This document shows positions 1 to 5,752 of a stretch of 6,287 nucleotides of DNA, one piece after another; within the stretch, counting starts at the first letter, position 1; each line of letters starts with the position of its first letter. The DNA lies in contig JACDAP010000615.1 in assembly GCA_013695395.1 (NCBI GenBank), positions 1 to 6,287 on the forward strand, written 5' to 3'. Position numbers and translations under genes: made by a program. Source of the stretch: Solirubrobacterales bacterium. GTDB lineage: Bacteria; Actinomycetota; Thermoleophilia; Solirubrobacterales; Solirubrobacteraceae. The notes beneath the pieces are model-generated. The model was not told where the DNA came from. It did not search any database and was given only the letters and a program-made list of their open reading frames with translations.

Positions 1-142
1 GCGTCGCGACCGGGCCGCCTACATCGAGGCCCAGGGGGTCCCGGCGGACAGCTGGGAGGTGGCCGACAGCGCCTGGCAGCGCCGCATGATGGCCGACTCG
101 GAGCTCCAGACGCGCTACGCCGCGGCCCTCCAGGGCCGCTGA
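1..142 (+). CDS. C-terminal end of an unidentified protein (5' truncated)
   Basis: The frame starting at base 2 is open from the left edge and ends at a TGA at 140-142, giving the last 46 residues of a protein. The tail is hydrophilic and probably helical. It has two tryptophans (in SWEVAD and SAWQRR), a mixed acidic and basic stretch, and an Ala-rich end finishing in LQGR. The codons show the strong third-position G/C bias of the neighbouring genes, which supports real coding. The pattern of a short helix, Trp, Trp, acidic residues and a final Tyr loosely recalls small helical domains in bacterial proteins of unknown function, but I do not recognise the family. There is no signal peptide or membrane segment in the visible part. 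A strong hairpin follows 22 bases after the stop, consistent with this being the last gene of its transcript. Confidence 0.6.
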   Translation, partial: RRDRAAYIEAQGVPADSWEVADSAWQRRMMADSELQTRYAAALQGR

Positions 143-163
143 CACGGACTCCGCCGGCGAACC

Positions 164-202
164 GCCCGGTCTTTCGCCGCCCGAGGCGGGGAAAGACGGG
201 GC
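164..202 (+). terminator. Strong hairpin after the first gene, likely terminator
   Basis: GTCTTTCGCCGCC at 169-181 pairs with GGCGGGGAAAGAC at 185-197 around a 3-base CGA loop, with one internal mismatch (G176 opposite G190). After one more mismatch the stem continues with GCCC (164-167) against GGGC (199-202). It lies 22 bases past the stop at 142 and ahead of the next gene. No T-run follows, so it is not a classical intrinsic terminator. In high-GC actinobacteria such hairpins without a T-run often end transcripts, which makes this the best reading. An RNA-stability element or a 5' UTR structure for the next gene is also possible. Confidence 0.55.
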
Positions 203-263
203 AGTTCATCGGGCCGGGTGGGGAACCGTGCGTCGAGCCGCGCCCGCGTGAGAGGCTCGGGCC

Positions 264-290
264 ATGTCCGCCACCCTCACGTACGCATGA
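264..290 (+). CDS. Possible 8-codon leader ORF overlapping the dehydrogenase start
   Basis: ATG at 264 opens a tiny frame encoding MSATLTYA and ending at TGA 288-290. Its stop overlaps the dehydrogenase start codon in an ATGA arrangement (287-290). A purine-rich GAGAGG at 250-255 sits 8 bases before this ATG, whereas the dehydrogenase ATG itself has no good Shine-Dalgarno. Ribosomes ending on the small frame could therefore reinitiate on the dehydrogenase. Short frames like this also occur by chance, and the ribosome-site match is only moderate, so this is a suggestion rather than a gene call. Confidence 0.2.
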   Translation: MSATLTYA

Positions 291-1444
291 AGGCCGTCGT
301 CTGCCAGGAGGCCGAGCTCTCCGTCCAGGAGCGCCCCGAGCCCGTCCCGGGCCGCGGCCAGGTGCGGATCGAGGTGACGCGCTGCGGCATCTGCGGCTCC
401 GACCTTCACGCCCGCCACGGCCTCGACGAGTGGGCCGACATGACCGCGGCCGCCGGCTACGAGCGCTTCGGCCGCTCGCACGAGCCCGTCGTCTTCGGTC
501 ACGAGTTCACGGGCGAGGTGGCCGAGTACGGGCCGAAGACGAAGGCGGCGCTCACGCCGGGGACGCCGGTCGTCGCGCTCCCGCTCCTGCGCGGTCCCGA
601 AGGCGTGGACACGACCGGCCTGTCGGTCCATGCACCCGGCGCGTACGCCGAGCAGCTGCTCGTCGAGGCCTCGCTCATGCTCGCGGTTCCGAACGGCCTG
701 GCGCCCGACGTCGCGGCGCTCACCGAGCCGATGGCGGTCGCCTACCACGCGGTCCGGCGGGGGGAGGTCGGCAAGAAGGACACCGCGATCGTGATCGGCT
801 GCGGCCCGGTCGGTCTCGGCGTGATCCTGATGCTGAAGGCGCGGGGGGTGCAGACGGTCGTCGCGAGCGATTATTCGGCGGGCCGGCGTGCGCTCGCGCA
901 GCGCTGCGGCGCGGACATCGTCGTCGACCCGGCCACCACCTCGCCGTACACCGCGGTGCAGCGCAAGGGCGAGCTGCCGGGGATCCCCGAGACGCTCGAG
1001 CTCGCCGTCGGCGCGAGCGAGAAGCTCGGCCGCCTGCCCGGCGGGCCGTGGCGCGCCTTCCGGCTGGCTGAGGCGCTCGGCGTCGAGCCGAAGCGCCCGG
1101 TGATCTTCGAGTGCGTCGGCGTGTCGGGCGTGATCGACTCGATCATCGGCGCCTCGCCCTTTTACGGCCGGGTCGTGGTCGTTGGTGTCTGCGTCGGGAA
1201 GGACACGATCACCCCGGCGATGGCGATCAACAAGGAGATCGACCTCCGCTTCGTGATCGGCTACACGCCGCTCGAGTTCCGCGACACGCTCCACCTGCTC
1301 GCCGACGGGAAGGTCGACCCGCGCCCGCTGCTGACCGGGACGGTCGGGCTCGACGGCGTGGACGCGGCGTTCACCGCGCTCGCCGACCCCGAAGCCCACG
1401 CGAAGATCCTCGTCGACCCGCGGAGCACCGCGACCGCTCCCTGA
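287..1444 (+). CDS. Zinc-dependent alcohol dehydrogenase (medium-chain dehydrogenase/reductase)
   Basis: This is a 385-residue cytoplasmic MDR-family enzyme, predicted to oxidise an alcohol (or reduce the carbonyl) with NAD(H). The N-terminal GroES-like catalytic domain carries the zinc site: Cys36 in GICGSDLH, His72-Glu73 in GHE, and Glu147 in ALTEPMA. The Rossmann domain has the GCGPVGLG nucleotide loop (171-178), and an acidic Asp195 at the end of the second strand favours NAD over NADP. The four-cysteine structural-zinc lobe usual after GHE is absent. About 45 residues (221-268) separate the GADIVVDP strand from IFECVGVSG, longer than in standard alcohol dehydrogenases. The C-terminal pattern (VVVGVC, INKEIDLRF, GYTPLEF, LTGTVGLDGV, HAKILVDP) matches actinobacterial zinc dehydrogenases known to me only by sequence style. 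I chose ATG 287 because family members start with MKA(V/L). An in-frame GTG at 218 would add 23 Arg/His-rich residues of unlikely protein character. No strong ribosome site precedes 287. The substrate cannot be told. Confidence 0.9.
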   Translation: MKAVVCQEAELSVQERPEPVPGRGQVRIEVTRCGICGSDLHARHGLDEWADMTAAAGYERFGRSHEPVVFGHEFTGEVAEYGPKTKAALTPGTPVVALPLLRGPEGVDTTGLSVHAPGAYAEQLLVEASLMLAVPNGLAPDVAALTEPMAVAYHAVRRGEVGKKDTAIVIGCGPVGLGVILMLKARGVQTVVASDYSAGRRALAQRCGADIVVDPATTSPYTAVQRKGELPGIPETLELAVGASEKLGRLPGGPWRAFRLAEALGVEPKRPVIFECVGVSGVIDSIIGASPFYGRVVVVGVCVGKDTITPAMAINKEIDLRFVIGYTPLEFRDTLHLLADGKVDPRPLLTGTVGLDGVDAAFTALADPEAHAKILVDPRSTATAP

Positions 1445-1461
1445 GTGGGCCGCCCTGGGCA

Positions 1462-1504
1462 GCGTTCGAGGAACGTTTCGCTCAACGAAAGGAAGCTCGA
1501 ACGC
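1462..1504. terminator. Nested inverted repeat in a convergent gap, likely two-way terminator
   Basis: GCGTTCGAG (1462-1470) and CTCGAACGC (1496-1504) are perfect 9-base inverted copies. Inside them lies a second small stem, TTTCG (1476-1480) with CGAAA (1486-1490), around a 5-base loop. The structure sits midway between the stop of the alcohol dehydrogenase (1444, plus strand) and the stop of the acyl-CoA synthetase (1523, minus strand), where a terminator serving both directions is expected. There is no T-run on either side, so factor-independent activity is uncertain. Confidence 0.5.
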
Positions 1505-1522
1505 GGCGCGGACCCGCCGGGC

Positions 1523-2980
1523 TCATCCCTCGCGCAGCAGCGTCCGCCGGACCTTCCCGCTCGTCGTCTTCGGGAGCTCCGCGGCGAACTCGACGATCCG
1601 CGGGTACTTGTAGGGCGCGGTGAGCGCCTTGACGTGCTCCTGCAGCTCGCGGCCGAGCTCGGGAGTTCCGGCGAACCCGTCCCGCAACACGACGACGGCG
1701 CGGACGACCGAGCCGCGCGCGGGGTCGGGCGCCGCGACGACCGCGGCCTCGGCCACCGCCTCGTGCTCGACCAGCGCGCTCTCGACCTCGAACGGGCCGA
1801 TCCGGTAGCCGGCGGAGATGATCACGTCGTCGGTGCGGCCCTCGAAGAAGAGGAAGCCGTCCGCGTCGGCCCGGACCCGATCGCCGGTGCTCCAGGGGCT
1901 GCTCGGCGCCTCCACCGTGCCGTCGGCGCGCAGGTAGCCGAGGAAGAAGGTCGGGACCGTCGCCGGGTCCGCGACGAGCTCGCCGTCGTCGGAGACCCAC
2001 AGCGACGTCCCCGGCAGCGCGCGGCCCATCGACCCCGCCCGGATCTCGCCGCCGGCCGCCATGCCGGTCAGCTGGCCCGTCTCGGTCTGCCCGTAGCCGT
2101 CGCGGATCGCGAGCCCCGTCGCCTCCTGCCACGCCCGCAGCACCTCCGGGTTGAGCGCCTCGCCCGCCGCGACGAGGCCCTTGAGCGCCGGGAACGGCCG
2201 CAGCTCCGTGCGGGCGGCGATCACCCGGTACTCCGTGGGCGCCATGCAGAGCACGGTGACCCGCTCGCGCTCGAGGATGTCGAGCCGTTCGGCCGGGTCG
2301 AAGCGTGCGTCGTGCAGGAGCGCCGGGGCGCCCCGGAGCCAGGGGGCGAGGAAGACGTTGCGGGCGCTCTTCGACCAGCCGCTCGCCGCGGTGCACCACA
2401 CGAGCTCACCGGGCTCGGCCGCGAGCCAGCTCGTCGCCTGCACCTCCTGTCCGGCCCAGTAGCGCTGCCCGTGGAGGACCGCCTTCGGGTCCCCCGCGGT
2501 CCCGCTCGTGAAGGTGATCAGGCAGGGATCCGCGGGAGCGAGCTTCGGGGCCTGCGCCCGGTCGGGGCCGTCGAAGAGCCCCGGCTCGTCCAGGTAGGTG
2601 ACCGGGCAGGCGAGGCCCGCCGCCTCGAGCGCCTCCCGGTTGCGCGGATCGGCAAGGACACGCACGGGGGAGACCACGGCGCAGCGCGCGGCGAGGTCCT
2701 TCGGGCGCAGCTGCTCGGTGCAGGGCAACACGACCGCACCGATCCGCAGGCAGGCGACCATCGCCATCACCCACTCCGGTCGGTTGCCCACGAGGGTGAG
2801 CACGACGTCGCCCCGCCGGACCCCGCCGCCCTCGAGCCACCCGGCCAGCCGCGCCGACCCGTCGGCCACCTCGCCGAAGGACCACGTGCGGCGGCCGCCG
2901 TCCCGGGCGAGCTCGACGAGCGCGAGCGCGTCGGGGTCGGCGGCGTCGAGCACATCGGCGGCGAAGTTCACCCCGCGCAT
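1523..2980 (-). CDS. AMP-forming acyl-CoA synthetase, medium-chain (ACSM-like) type
   Basis: This 485-residue adenylate-forming enzyme should activate a carboxylic acid with ATP to an acyl-AMP and then to the acyl-CoA thioester, in the cytoplasm. Signatures run in the expected order: phosphate-binding loop ITFTSGTAGDPKA (155-167), the ACSM-like segment GWSKSARNVFLAPWLRG (201-217) followed by RFDP, GYGQTET (295-301), STGDR (364-368), the hinge region RTDDVIISAGYR (382-393), and KYPR then PKTTSGKVRR near the end, with Lys476 as the expected adenylation lysine. GWSKS, FAPWLRG-like and YKYPR text point to the medium-chain family rather than acetyl-CoA synthetase. At 485 residues it is shorter than the usual 530-580 because the N-terminus is brief; every core motif is present, so it looks intact. 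The start MRGVNFAADVLD is the first ATG in frame (CAT at 2978-2980 on the plus strand), and no clear ribosome site precedes it. It is divergent from the acyl-CoA dehydrogenase and convergent with the alcohol dehydrogenase. Chain length and substrate are not readable from the sequence. Confidence 0.92.
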   Translation of the reverse strand: MRGVNFAADVLDAADPDALALVELARDGGRRTWSFGEVADGSARLAGWLEGGGVRRGDVVLTLVGNRPEWVMAMVACLRIGAVVLPCTEQLRPKDLAARCAVVSPVRVLADPRNREALEAAGLACPVTYLDEPGLFDGPDRAQAPKLAPADPCLITFTSGTAGDPKAVLHGQRYWAGQEVQATSWLAAEPGELVWCTAASGWSKSARNVFLAPWLRGAPALLHDARFDPAERLDILERERVTVLCMAPTEYRVIAARTELRPFPALKGLVAAGEALNPEVLRAWQEATGLAIRDGYGQTETGQLTGMAAGGEIRAGSMGRALPGTSLWVSDDGELVADPATVPTFFLGYLRADGTVEAPSSPWSTGDRVRADADGFLFFEGRTDDVIISAGYRIGPFEVESALVEHEAVAEAAVVAAPDPARGSVVRAVVVLRDGFAGTPELGRELQEHVKALTAPYKYPRIVEFAAELPKTTSGKVRRTLLREG

Positions 2981-3031
2981 GCAAGCACGCGAGGCCGCGG
3001 AGGGCCCGGCAACCCATGACCTCGCCCGGAG

Positions 3032-3037
3032 TATCCT
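3032..3037 (+). promoter_or_regulatory. Candidate -10 box (TATCCT) for the acyl-CoA dehydrogenase
   Basis: TATCCT fits the actinobacterial TANNNT -10 pattern and lies in the 119-base divergent gap, which would give a leader of roughly 55 bases before ATG 3100. No convincing -35 box is seen at the right distance, and I could not pick out a minus-strand promoter for the synthetase. A short TCTCGAGA palindrome at 3045-3052 lies near the predicted start of transcription but is too short to call an operator. Confidence 0.3.
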
Positions 3038-3085
3038 TCGTACCTCTCGAGAAAGCCCGTTCCAGACCGCCGTACCGACACCGGC

Positions 3086-3091
3086 AGGAGA
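3086..3091 (+). promoter_or_regulatory. Ribosome binding site of the acyl-CoA dehydrogenase
   Basis: AGGAGA ends 8 bases before ATG 3100. It is the clearest Shine-Dalgarno in the window and fixes the start of the acyl-CoA dehydrogenase. Confidence 0.7.
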
Positions 3092-3099
3092 CTTAAGAC

Positions 3100-4317
3100 A
3101 TGGCCGTGAGCACCGCTCCCCAGAGCAGCGACATCACCGAGGACCAGCGCGAGATCGTCGCCATGGTCCGGCAGTTCACCGACGAGCAGATCCTGCCGAA
3201 CGCCGAGCACTACGACCACGAGGACTCCTACCCGGAGCCGATCGTCGAGCAGATGAAGGAGCTCGGCCTCTTCGGGATCACGATCCCGGAGGAGTACGGC
3301 GGCCTCGGGCTCGACCTCACGACCTACACGATGATCGTCGAGGAGCTCGCCCGCGGCTGGGTCTCGATCTCCGGCGTCATCAACACCCATTTCATCGGCA
3401 TCTACCTGCTGCTGAAGTTCGGGACCGACGAGCAGAAGCAGAAGTACCTCCCGAAGATGGCCACCGGCGAGATGCGGGCCGCCTTCTCGATGAGCGAGCC
3501 CGAGCTCGGCTCCGACGTCCAGGCGATCAAGACCACCGCCACGAAGACCGCGGACGGCGACTACGAGATCAACGGCCAGAAGATGTGGGTCACCAACGGC
3601 CTCATGAGCGCGCTCGTCTTCGTCCTCGTCAAGAGCGACCCCGACGCGGCCAAGCGCCACCAGGGCATGACCTGCTTCATCGCCGAGAAGGAGTCCGGCG
3701 TCGGCGAGAACACCGGCGCCTACAAGGGCCTCAACGTCCCGCCGAAGCTCAAGAAGATGGGCTACAAGGGCGTCGAGTCGACCGAGCTCGTCTTCGACGG
3801 CTACCGCTGCCCCGCCGAGAACGTCCTCGGCGGCGAGGAGGGCGGCCTGCACAAGGGCTTCTCGCAGATGATGGACGCGCTCGAGGTCGGCCGCGTCAAC
3901 GTCGCCGCCCGCGGCGTCGGCATCGCCCAGCGCGCCCTCGAGCTCGCCCTGCGCTACTCGCAGGAGCGCAAGACCTTCGGCAAGCCGATCGCCGAGCACC
4001 AGGCGATCCAGTTCAAGCTCGCCGACATGGCCACCCAGGTCGACGCCGCCCGCCTGCTCACCATGCGCGCCGCCCGGATGAAGGACGAGGGGATCCGCTC
4101 CGACCTCGAGGCCGGCATGGCCAAGCTCTTCGCCTCCGAGGCCGGGCGCTTCTGCGTCGAGGAGTCCTTCCGGATCCACGGCGGCTACGGCTACTCGAAG
4201 GAGTACGAGATCGAGCGCCTGTACCGTGACGCGCCGCTGCTGCTGATCGGCGAGGGCACCTCCGAGATCCAGCGCATGGTCATCGGCAAGAAGCTCCTGC
4301 AGCGTCACAAGATCTGA
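3100..4317 (+). CDS. Acyl-CoA dehydrogenase (FAD-dependent)
   Basis: This 405-residue protein has the full length and layout of a soluble acyl-CoA dehydrogenase, which oxidises an acyl-CoA to the trans-2-enoyl-CoA and passes electrons to an electron-transfer flavoprotein. The N-terminal helical domain includes LGLFGITIPEEYGGLGLD (55-72). The middle beta domain carries the flavin and substrate signature FSMSEPELGSD (129-139) and MWVTNG (162-167). The C-terminal helical domain has YSQERKTFGKPIAEHQAIQ (286-304) and RIHGGYGYSKEYEIERLYRD (358-377). Glu385 in IGEGTSEIQ sits where short- and medium-chain enzymes keep their catalytic base. Isovaleryl-CoA dehydrogenase lacks glutamate there, so a straight-chain-like mechanism is favoured; the actual substrate is not determined. 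The start is supported by AGGAGA upstream. It is transcribed away from the acyl-CoA synthetase, a likely functional partner, and 30 bases separate it from the SCP2-like gene. No signal peptide or membrane segment is present. Confidence 0.95.
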   Translation: MAVSTAPQSSDITEDQREIVAMVRQFTDEQILPNAEHYDHEDSYPEPIVEQMKELGLFGITIPEEYGGLGLDLTTYTMIVEELARGWVSISGVINTHFIGIYLLLKFGTDEQKQKYLPKMATGEMRAAFSMSEPELGSDVQAIKTTATKTADGDYEINGQKMWVTNGLMSALVFVLVKSDPDAAKRHQGMTCFIAEKESGVGENTGAYKGLNVPPKLKKMGYKGVESTELVFDGYRCPAENVLGGEEGGLHKGFSQMMDALEVGRVNVAARGVGIAQRALELALRYSQERKTFGKPIAEHQAIQFKLADMATQVDAARLLTMRAARMKDEGIRSDLEAGMAKLFASEAGRFCVEESFRIHGGYGYSKEYEIERLYRDAPLLLIGEGTSEIQRMVIGKKLLQRHKI

Positions 4318-4335
4318 GCCGCGAGCACGCCGGGG

Positions 4336-4341
4336 TAGGCT
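4336..4341 (+). promoter_or_regulatory. Possible internal -10 box (TAGGCT) for a leaderless transcript
   Basis: TAGGCT fits the TANNNT pattern and is followed by only six bases before ATG 4348. This is the spacing seen at actinobacterial promoters whose transcripts begin at the start codon. No convincing -35 is seen. The same stretch (GGGGTAGG, 4332-4339) could instead act as a weak ribosome site 8 bases before the ATG, in which case the gene is simply read through from the acyl-CoA dehydrogenase. Confidence 0.3.
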
Positions 4342-4347
4342 GGCGCG

Positions 4348-4731
4348 ATGGCCGACGCGAAGCCGATGATCCAGGCGGTGGTGAGCGACCTGCTCGAGGA
4401 GGTCCCGCAGCTCAAGCCGCTCAAGCTCGTGGTCGGAATCGACTTCCACGGCCGGGGTGATCTGCAGCAGTTCCGCCTGGTGATGCCGGACATCGAGGTC
4501 TCGAAGGATCCGGGGCTCGACGCAAAGGTCCGCGTGGAGATGCGCCGCGACTTCTTCAACCTGATGGTCGAGCACGGCGCGAAGCTCGCCGACTGGCATC
4601 AGGCGATCGACGAGGGCCGCGTGAAGGCGACCGGCATCCAGCAGTACCTCCGGCTGATCGCCCAGGTGGTCTTCAAGGAGGAGGAGCGCGTGCGCCTGCG
4701 CAAGCAGACGGCCAAGAAGCCCTCGGCCTAG
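4348..4731 (+). CDS. Small SCP2-like (sterol carrier) domain protein
   Basis: This 127-residue cytoplasmic protein has no signal peptide or membrane segment. The likely fold is that of the SCP2 sterol/lipid-binding domain. A first helix (about 5-20) is followed by strands around 26-33 and 40-52, then KVRVEMRRDFFNLMVEHGAK (60-79). Next come WHQAIDEGRVKATG (83-96), the place where SCP2 domains have a short helix and a Gly-Lys-x-Gly-like turn, and a final helix YLRLIAQVV (100-108). The last 18 residues (from about 110) are highly charged and end in a lysine-rich tail. SCP2 domains bind lipids or acyl-CoAs in a hydrophobic tunnel, which would suit a gene next to an acyl-CoA dehydrogenase. The match is by pattern only, so it should be read as probable. 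Its stop is 2 bases before the next start, indicating co-transcription with the deiminase. Confidence 0.75.
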   Translation: MADAKPMIQAVVSDLLEEVPQLKPLKLVVGIDFHGRGDLQQFRLVMPDIEVSKDPGLDAKVRVEMRRDFFNLMVEHGAKLADWHQAIDEGRVKATGIQQYLRLIAQVVFKEEERVRLRKQTAKKPSA

Positions 4732-4733
4732 CG

Positions 4734-5723
4734 ATGGCCGCGGTGATGCCACCGGAGTGGGCGGCGCACGAGCGCACGCTGATGGGCTGGCCGTGCCGGC
4801 GTGAGCTGTGGGGTGGCGAGCTCGAGGCCGCCAAGGAGCAGTACGCGGGGGTGGCCAACGCGATCGCCGCCTTCGAGCCGGTGACGATGGTCGTGCCCGA
4901 CGCGGCGGGGGCGGCCGAGGCGCGTCCGGTGCTGACCGAGGCGGTCTCGCTCGTGGAGCTCGCGATCGACGACTCGTGGCTGCGCGACAGCGGGCCGATC
5001 TTCACCCTCGAGGAGGAGACCGGCGCCCGGGCCGCCGTCCAGTTCGGCTTCAACGGTTGGGGCGAGAAGTTCCGTCCGTTCGACCAGGACGCCACGATCG
5101 CCACGCGGCTGTGCGAGCAGCTCGGCGAGCCGGTCGAGCGCTCGGGGCTGATCCTCGAGGGCGGCTCGATCGGCGTCGACGGGACCGGCTTTCTCGTCAC
5201 CACCGAGCAGTGCCTGCTGCACCCCTCTCGCAACCCCGACCGGTCCCGTCTCGAGATCGAGGAGGAGCTGCGTGCCCGGCTCGGCGTGCGCGAGATCGTC
5301 TGGCTCGGACTGGGCCTGCTGGAGGACCGCGACACCGACGGGCACGTCGACCTCATCGCCGCCTTCACCGGCCCGGGCGAGCTGCTGCTCCAGGCGGTCG
5401 GGCCGGAGGACCCGAACCACGACGCGATGGAGGAGAACCGCCTGCGCGCCGAGGCCGCCGGCCTCACCGTCACGTCCTTCCCGCTCCTGCCGCGACTGGA
5501 GGTCGCCGGCGAGCAGATCGTCGCCTCCTACCTGAACTTCTACGTGGGCTCCGACTTCGTGATCGTCCCGACCGCGGGGGTGGCGGAGGACGCCGACGCG
5601 CTCGCCCGGATCGCGGCGGCCTACCCGGCCCAGGAGGTCGTCGGTGTCCCGGGGGAGGTCATCGCCTACGGGGGCGGCGGCCCGCACTGCATCACCCAGC
5701 AGGTGCCGGCCGTCAGGGACTGA
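4734..5723 (+). CDS. aguA: Agmatine deiminase family protein (AguA-like)
   Basis: This 329-residue member of the agmatine deiminase / Porphyromonas-type peptidylarginine deiminase family would hydrolyse agmatine to N-carbamoylputrescine and ammonia, a step from arginine to putrescine. Family marks appear in order: MPPEWAAHERTLMGWP (5-20), DDSWLRDSGP (79-88), FNGWGEKF (106-113), LEGGSIGVDG (141-150), LLHPSRNP (161-168), DTDGHVD (200-206) and GGGGPHCITQQVP (313-325). Cys319 is the expected nucleophile, His204 its partner, and Asp80, Asp85 and Glu142 are guanidine-site candidates. No signal peptide is seen, which favours the cytoplasmic agmatine enzyme over the secreted peptidylarginine type. 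It is slightly shorter than the usual 340-370 residues. The ATG lies 2 bases after the upstream stop without a strong ribosome site, suggesting translational coupling; an in-frame ATG at 4746 is an alternative start. No N-carbamoylputrescine amidohydrolase (aguB) is present in this window. Several residues beside the catalytic ones differ from the textbook forms, so the substrate could be another guanidino compound. Confidence 0.88.
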   Translation: MAAVMPPEWAAHERTLMGWPCRRELWGGELEAAKEQYAGVANAIAAFEPVTMVVPDAAGAAEARPVLTEAVSLVELAIDDSWLRDSGPIFTLEEETGARAAVQFGFNGWGEKFRPFDQDATIATRLCEQLGEPVERSGLILEGGSIGVDGTGFLVTTEQCLLHPSRNPDRSRLEIEEELRARLGVREIVWLGLGLLEDRDTDGHVDLIAAFTGPGELLLQAVGPEDPNHDAMEENRLRAEAAGLTVTSFPLLPRLEVAGEQIVASYLNFYVGSDFVIVPTAGVAEDADALARIAAAYPAQEVVGVPGEVIAYGGGGPHCITQQVPAVRD

Positions 5724-5741
5724 CCCTCTGCTCGTAGGGGT

Positions 5742-5747
5742 AGGGAG
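5742..5747 (+). promoter_or_regulatory. Ribosome binding site of the coiled-coil protein gene
   Basis: AGGGAG lies 5 bases before ATG 5753, and an upstream GTAGGGG repeats the purine run. It selects 5753 over the second in-frame ATG at 5759. Confidence 0.5.
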
Positions 5748-5752
5748 TGCCG

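Noticed and set aside
218..286. Upstream GTG start for the alcohol dehydrogenase
   Set aside because: It would add 23 Arg- and His-rich residues before the family-typical MKAVV start, so ATG 287 is preferred.
206..1399. Minus-strand open frame of 397 residues opposite the alcohol dehydrogenase
   Set aside because: It shows the same antisense composition bias (Arg, Asp, Ala, His) with no motif, and the opposite strand encodes an intact enzyme.
1445..3019. Long plus-strand open frame (524 residues) opposite the acyl-CoA synthetase
   Set aside because: The translation is dominated by Arg, Gly, Ala, Asp and Glu without any domain motif, and it lies exactly antisense to a gene with a full set of motifs. 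It is a by-product of G/C-rich third codon positions.
3045..3052. TCTCGAGA palindrome in the divergent gap as an operator
   Set aside because: It is only 8 bases, does not extend, and such short palindromes are frequent by chance in this composition.
2968..4752. Very long minus-strand open frame (594 residues) opposite the acyl-CoA dehydrogenase and SCP2-like gene
   Set aside because: It is rich in Leu, Asp, His and Val in the way typical of antisense frames, has no recognisable fold, and spans two real genes plus the gaps between them.
4728..5687. Minus-strand open frame of 319 residues opposite the deiminase
   Set aside because: It is an antisense shadow of the deiminase, with low-complexity charged sequence and no family features.
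5724..5740. CCCT...AGGG pairing after the deiminase stop as a terminator
   Set aside because: The stem is only 4 bases with an 8-base loop, and it overlaps the ribosome site region of the next gene.
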